From Enhygromyxa salina (GTDB lineage Bacteria > Myxococcota_A > Polyangia > Nannocystales > Nannocystaceae), in NCBI RefSeq assembly GCF_000737335.2, contig NZ_JMCC02000041.1:9599-73598 (forward strand): 64,000 nucleotides of DNA, written 5' to 3'. The notes under the pieces are model-generated. The model had not been told where the DNA came from. It searched no databases and saw only the letters and a list, made by a program, of their open reading frames with translations. Position numbers and translations under genes: made by a program. The number at the start of each line of letters is the position of its first letter. The stretch's first letter is position 1. Positions 34,401 to 43,615 of the stretch are shown in pieces.

Positions 34401-36584
34401 GAGCTGCGCGCGGGGCTGGCCACGGGGAGCTTCGCCCTCGACGGACCCCTGGCCCGTCGCCTCGACGCGCGCTTCGAGCTGCCGATCCACGTCGCGCTGG
34501 GTCCCGAGCCAAGCTTCGAGCTCGACGCCGACGCCCGGATCGACGCAGAGATCCACGTCCACGAGGTCGAGCTCGACCGACTCGAGCCCCACATTGGCGC
34601 GCTCGCCCTGGCCGGACGCGCGGATCTCGATGTGCTGGTGCGGGGCACCCTCGCGGATCCCAAGCTCGAGCTCGCCGCGCGCTTGGCCGATCTGCAGCTG
34701 CAGGCCGAGCGCGTCGGGGATCTGACCTTGTTGGCCGTCGTCGATCACGAGCGCGCCCGGGTCGAGACCGACCTGGTCCGCCGCGGCGACCAGCTGATCA
34801 CCGCCAAGCTCGAGGTCCCGTTGATCGTGGCGCTGACCAACCTCGACGACATCCGCGTGGGCTGGGATCAGCACGGCGACCACCGCGTGAGCGCCCGCGG
34901 CCGCGGGCTCGACCGCGAGTTGGTCACCGCGCTGCTCGGTCCCGGCGCGACCGAGAAAGACTTCAACGCCGCCCTGCGCTTCGACGTGGACGGCGGCGGC
35001 ACGCTCTCGCAGTTTGCGCTCACGGCCGCACTCGACGGCCAAGTCTCGACCACAAGCGAGCCATCGCTGGGCATCCACGGCGCGCTCGTGCTCGACGAAC
35101 GCCACCAGGGTCTGGCCCTGGAGCTGCGCCCGAGCGTCGACGAGCGCCTGACGCTCAGCGCCGGCCTCGACGCCGACGTCGCCGCCCTCATGGCCGGGGA
35201 TCAGGTGATCGGCGAGGTCCCCTTCACCCTCGACCTCGACGCGCCCGCGCTCGCGCTCGAGCTGTTTGGCCCGTTCGTGGCCCCGTCCCTTCACGATCCA
35301 ACCGGGACCCTCAGCGCCCAGCTCACGGGTCGCGGCGTCGTGGCCACGCCGCAGCTCTCGGGCACCGTCGAGCTCCACGACGCCGCCGTCACCGTGATCC
35401 CGCTGCGCCAGCGGCTTCAAGACATCGCCGTGGCGATCGACTTCGACAACCAGAGCGTCGATCTGCGCACGCTGTCGGTTGGCGCCGGGCGTGGCGAGGT
35501 CACTGGCAGCGGTCGGGCCAGCCTCGACGCGGCGAACGCCGGGGTCCAGGCCAACCTCGAGATCCAGATCTCCGAGTTTCCGATCGTCCGGCCCGGGCTG
35601 CCGGCGATGACGATCGACAGTGACGTCGAGATCGACGTCGCGCTCACGCCGGCCAAGACCCGCGTCCTCGTCGCCCTCGCCCGCAGCGAGGTCAAGGTCG
35701 CGTCGGGCACCGGCGAGGCGCCCAAGTCGGTCCCCAGCACCGCCGACATCGTGTTCGTGTCCGCCGCCGACGCGCAGGCTTCCGCCCCGACCCAGACCGA
35801 GCCCGAGACCACCGTTGCGGCCGTGGGCTCCGAGCTCGACCTTCGCCTCGAGCTACGCGATCCGCTGCGGATCAGCGGCTCCGCGATCGACATGGCCTGG
35901 GGTGGTTCACTTGGCATCACGCGCCGCGCCGCGCTCGAGATCGACGGCCAGCTCGAGGCCCGCCGGGGTCGCCTGGAGCTGCTGGGGCATCGCTTCGAGC
36001 TCCGCCGCGGTCTGGTCAACCTGCCCACGGACGGCTCGCTCGACCCCTTCCTCGACATCATCGCCGAGACCACCACGACCGAGGCCGACGTCACCGTCAC
36101 GATCCGCGGCCGCGCCAGCGCGCCCGAGCTGCACTTCAGCTCGAGCCCGGCCTTGAGCGAGTACCAGATCCTGACCTTGCTGGTCACCGGCTCGACCGAG
36201 CTCGGGCAGGGCGAGGGCGAGGTCCAGGCCAAGGCCGCGTCGCTGCTCGCCGCCGTCAGCAGCCCGAAGCTGCAGGAAAAGCTGGACCGCTACCTTGGGA
36301 TCGATCGCGCCAACATCGGGTTCGGCGACAGCATCGATCAGCCGATCCTGAGCGTTGGCAAGCGCGTGAGCCCGAAGGTCTGGGTCGAGACCACCTATCA
36401 CCACAACGCCCCCGACAACGAGAACACCGCCGAGGTTGGGGTCGAGTACGACTTTGCGCGACGCTGGTCACTCGAGACCTACTTTGGCGACGCCGCGGTC
36501 GGCGGGGTTGGGGTGTACTGGACCCACAGCTTTGGCGCGGTGCCGTGGCGCCCGCGACCGACCCCGCCCGAACCAGTCGATTGA
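31449..36584 (+). CDS. tamB: Translocation and assembly module protein TamB (DUF490)
   Basis: A 1711-residue protein. The likely start is TTG 31449, overlapping the tamA stop (TTGAG), since the longer frame is antisense or overlaps tamA. A polar Pro/Asp-rich leader of about 35 residues precedes one membrane anchor (LVRPIVGLIGLVALAILIVA). The long periplasmic part is AsmA/TamB-like beta-taco sequence with regular L/V alternation, and the conserved C-terminal DUF490 ends with PELHFSSSPALSEYQILTLL, LGIDRANIGFGD and WSLETYFGDAAVGGVGVYWTH. TamB spans the periplasm from the inner membrane to the TamA barrel and is implicated in barrel assembly and phospholipid transport. The translational overlap supports one complex. 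It is somewhat longer than E. coli TamB (about 1260). Confidence 0.92.
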   Translation: MSEADEPSPTPGELPDALPDAPPDTPPSKRRRWWRWLVRPIVGLIGLVALAILIVAWVPAASQGVARFALERWDAGIPGEVEWQGMSGSLGAGLELQGFELRDGDGRELVRASSVLLDLQMADLLRLEAGLERVQLHELEVWVDHDWGALAAPSEAPAEPSEGLGPNLPIRIRAALELTDTKIYLADQLLVSNELLTLQITGMQRSARAKLELVGTALPQQDLRVEGLTLALAWAEPEVTLEQLEIQTELGRLHTLESATANLAASTGEVGLQLEANVDSLADRLGLEQLRGLDEAVVRVHGELRDDPAAQAQLIVVAALGRGNTLALIAKASTPAPDARRVDLHLDATLAAAQLHPEQGPLALVLDAGLEQDAEGALAATLELRANDSRSGAALELDAGGDATSLSPPRGSAWLELRGPALEGKAAVASSDARALDASWSFVIPDLGAPLELLAPYLDQPQLAAVRGSLELTGSCASELGQDLATTRCPIALGVERVAGFDTQLGKATLTGAVSPFADPVAFDAQLGIESLRHAAVSLDQAQLTAAGTPERITVAGRGQGMRERFEIDASLSLAGPDKQIDLAKLMLVTSRGTAPVELTLARPTRITISPERIAVRDLQAYAVGGLIAAHGHVGLADQASDLHVELLGVDLARVDAVVPGPRLRGRINLEATLRGRLDHPSGWARLRADTLEIDDNRIGEVELAANLCGAAGLERTLAAELASVGQCTSPGELLARLRVAGPLAKTVELDARVPLRFGEQVGLRPGRPLAARLLVREFNLLEIGGMMPPTPSWWRQIPPDASAPPGDPRLIPTGLVDVELTLSGTSTRPRAQLIASARDITIDRTKLGTVVIGSSLGDAGLLLDLDAELPMAKLGLDLEIPVWLNLTRPGLKWKREAEHAVTVSLVDLDLDALEQTLGPKLPALASALAQADLGGRVSASIQGRGPATGPTKATQEVPWLVASVNASELTHAEDPLGDASVGVELRAGLATGSFALDGPLARRLDARFELPIHVALGPEPSFELDADARIDAEIHVHEVELDRLEPHIGALALAGRADLDVLVRGTLADPKLELAARLADLQLQAERVGDLTLLAVVDHERARVETDLVRRGDQLITAKLEVPLIVALTNLDDIRVGWDQHGDHRVSARGRGLDRELVTALLGPGATEKDFNAALRFDVDGGGTLSQFALTAALDGQVSTTSEPSLGIHGALVLDERHQGLALELRPSVDERLTLSAGLDADVAALMAGDQVIGEVPFTLDLDAPALALELFGPFVAPSLHDPTGTLSAQLTGRGVVATPQLSGTVELHDAAVTVIPLRQRLQDIAVAIDFDNQSVDLRTLSVGAGRGEVTGSGRASLDAANAGVQANLEIQISEFPIVRPGLPAMTIDSDVEIDVALTPAKTRVLVALARSEVKVASGTGEAPKSVPSTADIVFVSAADAQASAPTQTEPETTVAAVGSELDLRLELRDPLRISGSAIDMAWGGSLGITRRAALEIDGQLEARRGRLELLGHRFELRRGLVNLPTDGSLDPFLDIIAETTTTEADVTVTIRGRASAPELHFSSSPALSEYQILTLLVTGSTELGQGEGEVQAKAASLLAAVSSPKLQEKLDRYLGIDRANIGFGDSIDQPILSVGKRVSPKVWVETTYHHNAPDNENTAEVGVEYDFARRWSLETYFGDAAVGGVGVYWTHSFGAVPWRPRPTPPEPVD

Positions 36585-36649
36585 GGGAGCCCGCGAGCAA
36601 GTCGCCCGGCTGGATTTACAAGCCAACGATTAGGAGTATAGTCGCGCCA

Positions 36650-37093
36650 GTGTTGGATCGTAGTCCGACTTTTGGGCACGCGGCCCGAGCAACGCTCGGC
36701 CTGCTGTGGCTCACTGTCGGGTTGGTCCTCGCCACATTGCTGTGCCTCGCCGCGCCCCCCGAGGCGTTTTCTGCGCTGATCGCCAGCGCGGCCTCGGCAA
36801 GCGACGACGTCCAGACCGCGCCGCAGTTCGAAGCGCTCGACGACCGGCAAGATGCGCATTGGCGGCACCGCGACGCCAGCCCAAGCTCGGCGAAGGACAT
36901 CGTCGCCGTCGAGAGCGAGAGCGAGAACGAGAACGAAGACGCCAGCTCCAGCTTCAGGGTTCTGCCCTCGAGCTTCAAGCTGCAGTCCGCAGCCTCGATC
37001 CGACGGCATGCGCGGCACGAGCAGCACCGGTCGGCCGACATCGCCCGACTGCTGGTCTCGACCGGCCTCGGTCGTGGTCCACCGCTGGCCTAG
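36650..37093 (+). CDS. Small membrane protein upstream of the RND efflux operon
   Basis: A product of about 147 residues. I use GTG 36650 (TTG 36653 is an alternative); AGGAG lies 13 bases upstream, a little far. Residues about 10-40 are a membrane span (ATLGLLWLTVGLVLATLLCL). The remainder is polar, with an acidic SESENENED patch and a basic His-rich end (RRHARHEQHRSADIARLL). No family is recognised. Similar small His/acid-rich membrane or periplasmic proteins sometimes precede metal or drug efflux genes, so a link with the downstream operon is possible, but 229 bases separate them and may hold a promoter. Confidence 0.5.
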   Translation: MLDRSPTFGHAARATLGLLWLTVGLVLATLLCLAAPPEAFSALIASAASASDDVQTAPQFEALDDRQDAHWRHRDASPSSAKDIVAVESESENENEDASSSFRVLPSSFKLQSAASIRRHARHEQHRSADIARLLVSTGLGRGPPLA

Positions 37094-37322
37094 CAGCTCG
37101 CGCCGCCTCGCTTGGCCTGTTCGCCGAGCGCTTCGTCGCCAAAACTCGCGTTGTAGGCACCGCTGCTGAGCGCTGCATTGGGTGTCGGATGACCACATTC
37201 GTCCGAACCGGTGCCGTGCTCCGGTAGCGACGATCTCGCGCGGCCATGCCCCGGGGTGGGGCAGGTCGGCGCGTGTGCATCCACCTCACGCTCCGCGCAG
37301 GCGGACCTGATCGCATGAATTG

Positions 37323-38792
37323 ATGAAAGACATGAATCGACCTCCGTCCCGGACACGGACCGCGATCGCCGTCGCCGCGATCGCCACGGCGCTGCTCACG
37401 GGTGGCTGCGCCCGGCTGCTCGGCGACAACGTGGCGCGCGAGGCCAAGCGCGACGTGCCCGAAAACTGGAACTCGAGCGGCGTCAACGAGGTCACCACGG
37501 GAGCCAGCTCCGCGGCCCAGCAGCAGTGGGACGCGCTGTTCGACGCGCCCCAGCTCCGCGCGCTGATCGACGAGGCGGTCGCCAACAACCAGGAGCTCAA
37601 CATCCGGCTGCAGGAGATCATCATCGCCCAGACCGAGGTTGGTGCGCGCCGCGGCGAGTACCTTCCCCGGCTCGACGGCGTCGTGGGCGGCGGCGTCGAG
37701 AAGGTCGGCAGCTTCTCCAGCCAGGGCGCGTCCGACGAAGACCACGGCGTGGCCGAGAACCTGCCCAACCTCCACTTTGGCGTCGTGGCCTCGTGGGAGA
37801 TCGACGCCTGGGGCAAGCTGCGCAGCGCCAAGAAGTCCGCCGACAAGCGCTACCTGGCCAGCATCGAGGCCCGCAATTTCGTCCTGACCCAGATCATCGC
37901 CGAGATCGCGGACTCCTACTACGAGCTGCTCGCGCTCGACAACCAGCTCGAGCTCCTCGACCGCTACCTCGGGCTCATGCAGAGCGCGGTCGAGATCGCC
38001 AAGGTCAAGAAGCAGGCCGCGCGCGCGACCGAGCTCGAGGTCCAGCGCTTCGAGGCCGAGGTCCTCGAGATCCAGCGCCGGCGCTACGCGATCTTGCAGC
38101 AGCAGATCGAGGCCGAGAACCGGATCAACTTCCTCGTCGGTCGCTTCCCCCAGCCCATCGCCCGCGACGCGTCGAAGTTCCAGCAGACCGAGCCGCCCGC
38201 GGTCAACGTTGGGCTCCCGGCCGAGCTGCTCGACAACCGACCCGACGTGCGCCAGGCCAGCCTGTTGCTCGAGGCCGCCAAGCTCGACGTCAAGTCGGCC
38301 AAGGCGCGCTTCTTCCCCTCGCTGAGCATCGACGCGGAGCTCGGCTACGACGCCTTCAACGCCAGCCACCTGGTCGACACGCCGGCCTCGCTGGCCTACG
38401 GCATCGCCGGCAACCTGGTCACGCCGCTGCTCAACTTCGCCGGGATCAAGGCCGACTACCAGGCCGCCAACGCCCGCCAGATCCAGGCTGTCTACGAGTT
38501 CGAGCGGACCTTGCTGCAGGCCTATATCGAGGTCGTCACCTACCTCGCGCTGATCGACAACCTTGGCAATCAGTTCGAGCGTGTGCGCGAGCAGGTCGAG
38601 AAGCTCGAGCAGGCGATCGAGACCTCCAACATTTTGTATCGCTCGGCCCACGCCGACTACCTGGAGGTCCTCTTGACCCGCCGCGACGCCCTTGGCGCGG
38701 AGCTCGAGCGGATCGAGATCCGTCTGGCTCAGATGCAGGCCTACGTTGGGATCTACCGGGCGCTCGGAGGCGGCTGGCGGACGGCCGAGTAG
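37323..38792 (+). CDS. Outer membrane efflux lipoprotein (TolC/OprM-like subunit of RND pump)
   Basis: A 489-residue lipoprotein: signal RTAIAVAAIATALLTGGC with lipobox TGGC. Two OEP-type halves follow, with long alpha-helical stretches (QQQWDALFDAPQLRALIDEA, NNQELNIRLQEIIIAQTEV, VASWEIDAWGKLRSAKKSA) and the conserved RPDVRQASLLLEAAKLDVKS and FFPSLSIDAELGY in the second half. It should form the trimeric channel in the outer membrane of a tripartite pump with the adaptor and pump encoded next. ATG 37323 (or 37332) is the start. Confidence 0.9.
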   Translation: MKDMNRPPSRTRTAIAVAAIATALLTGGCARLLGDNVAREAKRDVPENWNSSGVNEVTTGASSAAQQQWDALFDAPQLRALIDEAVANNQELNIRLQEIIIAQTEVGARRGEYLPRLDGVVGGGVEKVGSFSSQGASDEDHGVAENLPNLHFGVVASWEIDAWGKLRSAKKSADKRYLASIEARNFVLTQIIAEIADSYYELLALDNQLELLDRYLGLMQSAVEIAKVKKQAARATELEVQRFEAEVLEIQRRRYAILQQQIEAENRINFLVGRFPQPIARDASKFQQTEPPAVNVGLPAELLDNRPDVRQASLLLEAAKLDVKSAKARFFPSLSIDAELGYDAFNASHLVDTPASLAYGIAGNLVTPLLNFAGIKADYQAANARQIQAVYEFERTLLQAYIEVVTYLALIDNLGNQFERVREQVEKLEQAIETSNILYRSAHADYLEVLLTRRDALGAELERIEIRLAQMQAYVGIYRALGGGWRTAE

Positions 38793-38896
38793 GTCTATTT
38801 GGCGATCATGTTCACACCAATCCACACGTCACAGAGCACCCCACACATGCAGCCCTCACTGCTCCACTCACCGGTCGCCCTGCGGGTACACACACC

Positions 38897-40030
38897 ATGA
38901 AGTCTTCAATATTACATGCCAGCGTCGTCGCCTGGCTCTGCCTCGCCCCGCTCGCGTGCTCGCTGTCCGCCGAGGGCCACGAAGAGGAGCACGAGGTCCA
39001 GCGCAAGGTCGTGTTGACCAGTCCAATGACTAGGGACGTCGTCAACACCCAGCAGTACGTCTGCCAGATCCACTCGCGACGGCACATCGAGCTGCGCGCG
39101 CTCGAGCGCGGCTACCTCGAAGAGATCCAGGTCCAGGAGGGCCAGGCCGTCAAGCAAGGCGAGCTGCTGTTCAAGCTGCTGCCGGTCGTCTACAAGGCCC
39201 AGCTCCACGCCGACCAGGCCGAGCTGCTGCAGGCCGACATCGAGCTGCGCAACACCAAGAAGCTGTTCGAGCGCGACGTCGTGTCGGATCAGGAGCTGGC
39301 CCTGGCCCAGGCCAAGCGCGCCGGGGCCAAGGCCAAGGTCGAGCTGGCCGCGGCCGAGCTCGCGTTCACCGAGATCAGGGCCCCGTTCGACGGCATCATC
39401 GATCGCCAGTACGAGCAGCAGGGCAGCCTGATGGAGGAGGGCGACATCCTCACGACGGTGTCCGACAACGACGTGATGTGGGTCTACTTCAACGTCCCCG
39501 AGGCCAACTACCTCGAGCTCGAGTCGATCCCCGGCGCGACCGACCCGGCCCACCCCCAGCTGTTGAAATTCCCGGACACACAGATCGAGCTGCAGCTCGC
39601 CAACGGCAAGATCTTCGAGCACGCCGCCGGCGACTCGGTGACCGTCGAGTCCGAGTTCGACAACGAGACCGGCAATATCCTGTTCCGCGCCGACTTTCCC
39701 AACCCCAACGGCCTGCTCCGCCACGGCCAGACCGGGACCTTGCTGATCCACGAGACGCTCGAGAACGCGATCGTGATCCCGCAGCGGGCGACCTTCGAGA
39801 TCCTCGACAAGCAGTACGTCTACGTCGTCGGGGACGACGGCGCCGTGCACCAGCGCGAGGTCGAGATCTCGCACGCGATGGATGACATCTTCATTATCGC
39901 GAGCGGGCTCGCGGTCACAGACAAGATCGTCCTTGATGGTGTTCGCCAGGTCCACGACGGCGACCACCCCGAGACCGAATTCCGGGCGCCGCAAGAGGTG
40001 CTCGCCCACCAGAAATACCACGCTCAATAG
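38897..40030 (+). CDS. RND efflux periplasmic adaptor (membrane fusion protein), lipoprotein type
   Basis: A 377-residue adaptor: signal LHASVVAWLCLAPLAC with lipobox PLAC, then the MFP architecture: lipoyl-like domain (IELRALERGYLEEIQVQEG, QAVKQGELLFKL), a coiled-coil hairpin (about 95-150), lipoyl second half (FTEIRAPFDGIIDRQYEQQG), a beta-barrel and a membrane-proximal domain (IVIPQRATFEILDKQYVYVV). It joins the inner-membrane pump at 40048 to the outer-membrane channel encoded just upstream. ATG 38897 is the start. It is 18 bases from the pump gene, so both are one operon. Confidence 0.92.
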   Translation: MKSSILHASVVAWLCLAPLACSLSAEGHEEEHEVQRKVVLTSPMTRDVVNTQQYVCQIHSRRHIELRALERGYLEEIQVQEGQAVKQGELLFKLLPVVYKAQLHADQAELLQADIELRNTKKLFERDVVSDQELALAQAKRAGAKAKVELAAAELAFTEIRAPFDGIIDRQYEQQGSLMEEGDILTTVSDNDVMWVYFNVPEANYLELESIPGATDPAHPQLLKFPDTQIELQLANGKIFEHAAGDSVTVESEFDNETGNILFRADFPNPNGLLRHGQTGTLLIHETLENAIVIPQRATFEILDKQYVYVVGDDGAVHQREVEISHAMDDIFIIASGLAVTDKIVLDGVRQVHDGDHPETEFRAPQEVLAHQKYHAQ

Positions 40031-40047
40031 CGACTGCACGGATCGCC

Positions 40048-43000
40048 ATGTTCAAGAAGATTCTCAAGCGGCCCGCTTTCGCCCTCGTCACCTCGATCAT
40101 GCTCCTGTTCTTGGGAGTTCTGGGGATCGCCAGGCTCCCGATCGCGCAGTTCCCCGACGTCGCGCCGCCAACGGTCTACGTCTCGATTGCGTACCCGGGG
40201 GCCAGCGCCAACGTGCTGATCGACTCGGTCATCATCCCGCTCGAGCAGTCGATCAACGGGGTCCCGAACATGCGCTACATGGTCTCCGACGCGACCAGCG
40301 CTGGCGAGGCGACGATCCGCGTGTACTTCGAGCCCGGCACCGATCCGAACATCAACGTCGTCAACGTGCAAAACCGGGTCAACATCATGTCGAGCCGATT
40401 ACCCGAGCTCGTGGTCCGCGAAGGCATCTTGGTCAGCCAGGTCGTGCCGAGCATGTTGATGTACTTGAACCTGTACAGCACCGACCCGAACACCGACCAA
40501 AAGGACCTCTTCAACTACGCGAACATCTACATCATGCCCGTGCTCAAGCGCATTCAGGGCATGGGGATCCCGACCAACCTCGGCAACCGCAGCTTCGCCA
40601 TGCGGATCTGGCTCAACCCCGAGCGGATGCGCGCCTACAACGTCTCGGTCGAGGACGTGATGGAGGCGCTCGCCGAGCAGAGCATCATTGGCTCGCCCGG
40701 CCGGCTTGGCCAGGCCACGGGCATGACCTCGCAGAGCAAGGAGTACGTGCTGACCTATGTCGGCCGCTACAACCGGGCCGAGCAGTACGAGAACATCATC
40801 CTCGCGGCCAAGCCAAATGGCGAGATTTTACGGCTAAAGGACGTCTGCGTGCCGCCCGAGCATCACACCCCGACGTGGGCGCCGACCGAGGGCGAGGGCG
40901 AGGGCGAGGGCGAGGGCGAGGCGCCGCCCGAGGGCGGGGCCAAGCGTGAGCACGCTGGCATCGAGCTCGGCTCGGAGTTCTTCGACATCTACACCGACGT
41001 CGACGGCCACCCGGCGGCGTCGGTCGTGCTCAAGCAATCGCCGGGCTCCAACGCGGCCGAGGTCATCGACGAGGTCAAGGCCACGCTCGAGGAGCTCGAG
41101 AAGTCGTTCCCGCCCGGGATGGACTACGAGATCGCCTATGACGTGTCGAGGTTCGTCGACGCCTCGATCGAGAAGGTGCTCCACACCCTGCTCGAGGCGT
41201 TCATCTTGGTCTCGCTGGTCGTCTACATGTTCCTCGGCGACTTTCGCTCGACGCTGATCCCGACCCTGGCCGTGCCGGTCTCGCTGGTCGGGACCTTCTT
41301 CGTCCTCGACCTGATGGGCTTCTCGATCAACCTGATCACGCTATTCGCGATGGTCTTGGCGATCGGTATCGTCGTCGATAACGCGATCGTCGTCGTCGAG
41401 GCGGTCCACGCCAAGATGGCCGAGACGCACCTGTCTCCCTACCGCGCGACCAAAGAGGTGCTCCACGAGATCAGCGGCGCGATCATTGCGATCACGCTGG
41501 TCATGACCGCGGTGTTCGTCCCGGTCACCTTCATCCCCGGGCCGGTCGGCGTGTTCTACCGCCAGTTCGGGGTCACGATGGCCACGGCGATCGTGCTGTC
41601 AGGCGTCGTGGCGCTGACCCTGACGCCGGTGTTGTGCGCGATGATCCTTCAGCCCCACGAGGCCGACCACGCTGACGCCGGCCACGACAAAAAGCCGCGC
41701 GACCTCCGAACCACGCTGACCTACGTGTTGGTGGGTGTGCCGGCCCTGGCCGGGCTCGGCTACCTCGCCTACACCCTGTGGGGGCCGCCCGGCTTGTTGA
41801 TCATGCTGGTGCCCTTCGTTCAGCGCCCGTTCAGCCGGGGCGTCGACTGGGTCACCAACCTCTACACGGGCATCTTGCGCCCGATCGTCACCCGCCGCGC
41901 GCTGACCCTGGCCGTGGTCGCGGCCTTCGCCGCCGGCATCGTCGTGACCAACGCCAAGATGGCCAGCGGGTTCATCCCCGGCGAGGACCAGGGCATCATC
42001 TACGCGGTCCTTCAGACGCCGCCCGGCTCCACGCTGGAGTACACAAACGCCAAGTCACAAGAGCTAGAAAAGATCGCCAAGCAGGTCGAGGGCGTGGCGT
42101 CCGTGACCTCCGTCGCCGGCTACGAGATCTTGACCGAGGGCCGCGGCTCGAACGCGGGCACGGCGATCATCAACCTCGAGGACTGGTCCGCGCGCGAGAA
42201 CACGGCGCGCGACATCATCGAAGAGCTCGAAGAGCGGGCCGGGGAGATCACCGACGTCAAGCTCGAGTTCTTCGAGCCGCCCGCGATCCCTGGGTTTGGC
42301 GCGGCCGGTGGCTTCTCGGTCCGCGTGCTCGACAAGACCCAGTCGAGCGTGGCCGACTACCAGCGGCTCGGCGAAGTGAACGACAAATTCATGGCCGCGC
42401 TGGCCGAGCGGCCCGAGGTCCAGAAGCTGTTTACCTTCTACGCCTCGGACTACCCGCAATACGAGATCATCATCAACAACGACATCGCCATGCAAAAGGG
42501 CGTGTCGATCGACAAGGCGCTCGAGAACATCAACATTCTCGTTGGCAGCACCTACGAGCAGGGCTTCATCCTGTTCAACCAGTTTTACAAGGTCTACGTC
42601 CAAGCCTGGCCGGAGTTCAGGCGCATGCCCGAGGACCTCGACGATCTGTTCGTCAAGAACGACGCCGGCGAGATGGTCCCCTACTCCGCGTTCATGTCGA
42701 TCAAGAAGCAGCAGGGCCTCAACGAGATCACCCGCTACAATCTCTACCCCTCGGCCGCGATCCAGGGGGTCCCGGGCGAGGGCTACTCGAGCGGCGAGGC
42801 GCTGCAGGCGATCCAGGAGGTCGCGGCCGAGACCTTGCCGCAGGGCTACGACATCGGCTGGGAGGGGCTGTCGTGGGACGAGTCGCGCAAGGGCAACGAG
42901 TCGGTGTACATCTTCCTCGTCGTCATTGCTTTCGTCTACTTGATCCTGGTTGGGCAGTACGAGAGCTTTCTGATCCCGCTGGCGGTGATCTTGTCGCTGC

Positions 43001-43608
43001 CGATCGGGGTGTTTGGCTCGTTCTTCCTGCTCCAGCTGGTCGGGCTGGCCAACGACGTCTGGGCCCAGCTCGGCATGATCATGCTCGTTGGCCTGCTGGG
43101 TAAGAACGCGATCCTGATTGTCGAGTTTGCGGTGCAGCGGCGGGCGGAGGGTCTTTCGCTCAAAGACGCGGCGATCGAGGGTGGCAAGCTGCGGTTTAGG
43201 CCGATCCAGATGACCTCGTTCGCGTTCATCGCGGGGCTGATTCCGCTTGCGATTGCGACTGGTGCTGGCGCGATCGGCAACCGCACGATCGGCACGACCG
43301 GGGTCGGCGGTATGCTGCTTGGGACCGTGGTCGGTGTGGTTGTGATCCCCGGGCTCTACTATCTGTTCGGCCGCCTCTCCGATGGTCGCAAGCTGCTGCC
43401 GGACGAGACGGCCAAGCCGCTCAGCGAGGAACTCGAGGCTGAGCAGCCGGAGGCGCCGGAGCCAGAGCCGAAGCCAGAGCCGAGCGCCGCCGCGACGGAC
43501 GAGCCCTCAGACGACCCCGAGGACCCAGGCGCCCAGGTCGAGATCACGGCAGAGCCGGCGGCCGAGTCCCCTGGTCCCGCCAGCGAGGACCCGGACGACA
43601 AGTCCTGA
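40048..43608 (+). CDS. RND (AcrB-like, HAE1) efflux pump
   Basis: An 1186-residue inner-membrane pump. Classical blocks: FALVTSIMLLFLGVLGIARL (TM1), IAQFPDVAPPTVYVS, TM4 VLAIGIVVDNAIVVVEAV, the second-half MASGFIPGEDQGIIY, and TM10 GLLGKNAILIVE with the proton-relay Lys (K1019). Three oddities stand out. The TM4 pair is Asp444-Asn445 instead of Asp-Asp. A charged GEGEGEGEGE insert (residues 281-291) interrupts the porter domain between LRLKDV and GIELG. Two extra hydrophobic segments (about residues 554-592, TYVLVGVPALAGLGYLAYTL and LLIMLVPFV) sit in the central loop, which is cytoplasmic in AcrB. The C-terminal tail of about 60 residues is acidic and Pro/Glu-rich. The substrate is unknown. 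Confidence 0.92.
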   Translation: MFKKILKRPAFALVTSIMLLFLGVLGIARLPIAQFPDVAPPTVYVSIAYPGASANVLIDSVIIPLEQSINGVPNMRYMVSDATSAGEATIRVYFEPGTDPNINVVNVQNRVNIMSSRLPELVVREGILVSQVVPSMLMYLNLYSTDPNTDQKDLFNYANIYIMPVLKRIQGMGIPTNLGNRSFAMRIWLNPERMRAYNVSVEDVMEALAEQSIIGSPGRLGQATGMTSQSKEYVLTYVGRYNRAEQYENIILAAKPNGEILRLKDVCVPPEHHTPTWAPTEGEGEGEGEGEAPPEGGAKREHAGIELGSEFFDIYTDVDGHPAASVVLKQSPGSNAAEVIDEVKATLEELEKSFPPGMDYEIAYDVSRFVDASIEKVLHTLLEAFILVSLVVYMFLGDFRSTLIPTLAVPVSLVGTFFVLDLMGFSINLITLFAMVLAIGIVVDNAIVVVEAVHAKMAETHLSPYRATKEVLHEISGAIIAITLVMTAVFVPVTFIPGPVGVFYRQFGVTMATAIVLSGVVALTLTPVLCAMILQPHEADHADAGHDKKPRDLRTTLTYVLVGVPALAGLGYLAYTLWGPPGLLIMLVPFVQRPFSRGVDWVTNLYTGILRPIVTRRALTLAVVAAFAAGIVVTNAKMASGFIPGEDQGIIYAVLQTPPGSTLEYTNAKSQELEKIAKQVEGVASVTSVAGYEILTEGRGSNAGTAIINLEDWSARENTARDIIEELEERAGEITDVKLEFFEPPAIPGFGAAGGFSVRVLDKTQSSVADYQRLGEVNDKFMAALAERPEVQKLFTFYASDYPQYEIIINNDIAMQKGVSIDKALENINILVGSTYEQGFILFNQFYKVYVQAWPEFRRMPEDLDDLFVKNDAGEMVPYSAFMSIKKQQGLNEITRYNLYPSAAIQGVPGEGYSSGEALQAIQEVAAETLPQGYDIGWEGLSWDESRKGNESVYIFLVVIAFVYLILVGQYESFLIPLAVILSLPIGVFGSFFLLQLVGLANDVWAQLGMIMLVGLLGKNAILIVEFAVQRRAEGLSLKDAAIEGGKLRFRPIQMTSFAFIAGLIPLAIATGAGAIGNRTIGTTGVGGMLLGTVVGVVVIPGLYYLFGRLSDGRKLLPDETAKPLSEELEAEQPEAPEPEPKPEPSAAATDEPSDDPEDPGAQVEITAEPAAESPGPASEDPDDKS

Positions 43609-43615
43609 ATCAACC

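Noticed and set aside
34122..35420. 432-codon minus-strand frame inside tamB
   Set aside because: Acidic, repetitive shadow of the TamB sequence; no domain.
37526..38896. Long plus-strand frame joined to the adaptor gene
   Set aside because: The first 457 codons overlap the TolC-like gene in another frame and are Arg-rich; the adaptor has its own signal peptide from ATG 38897.
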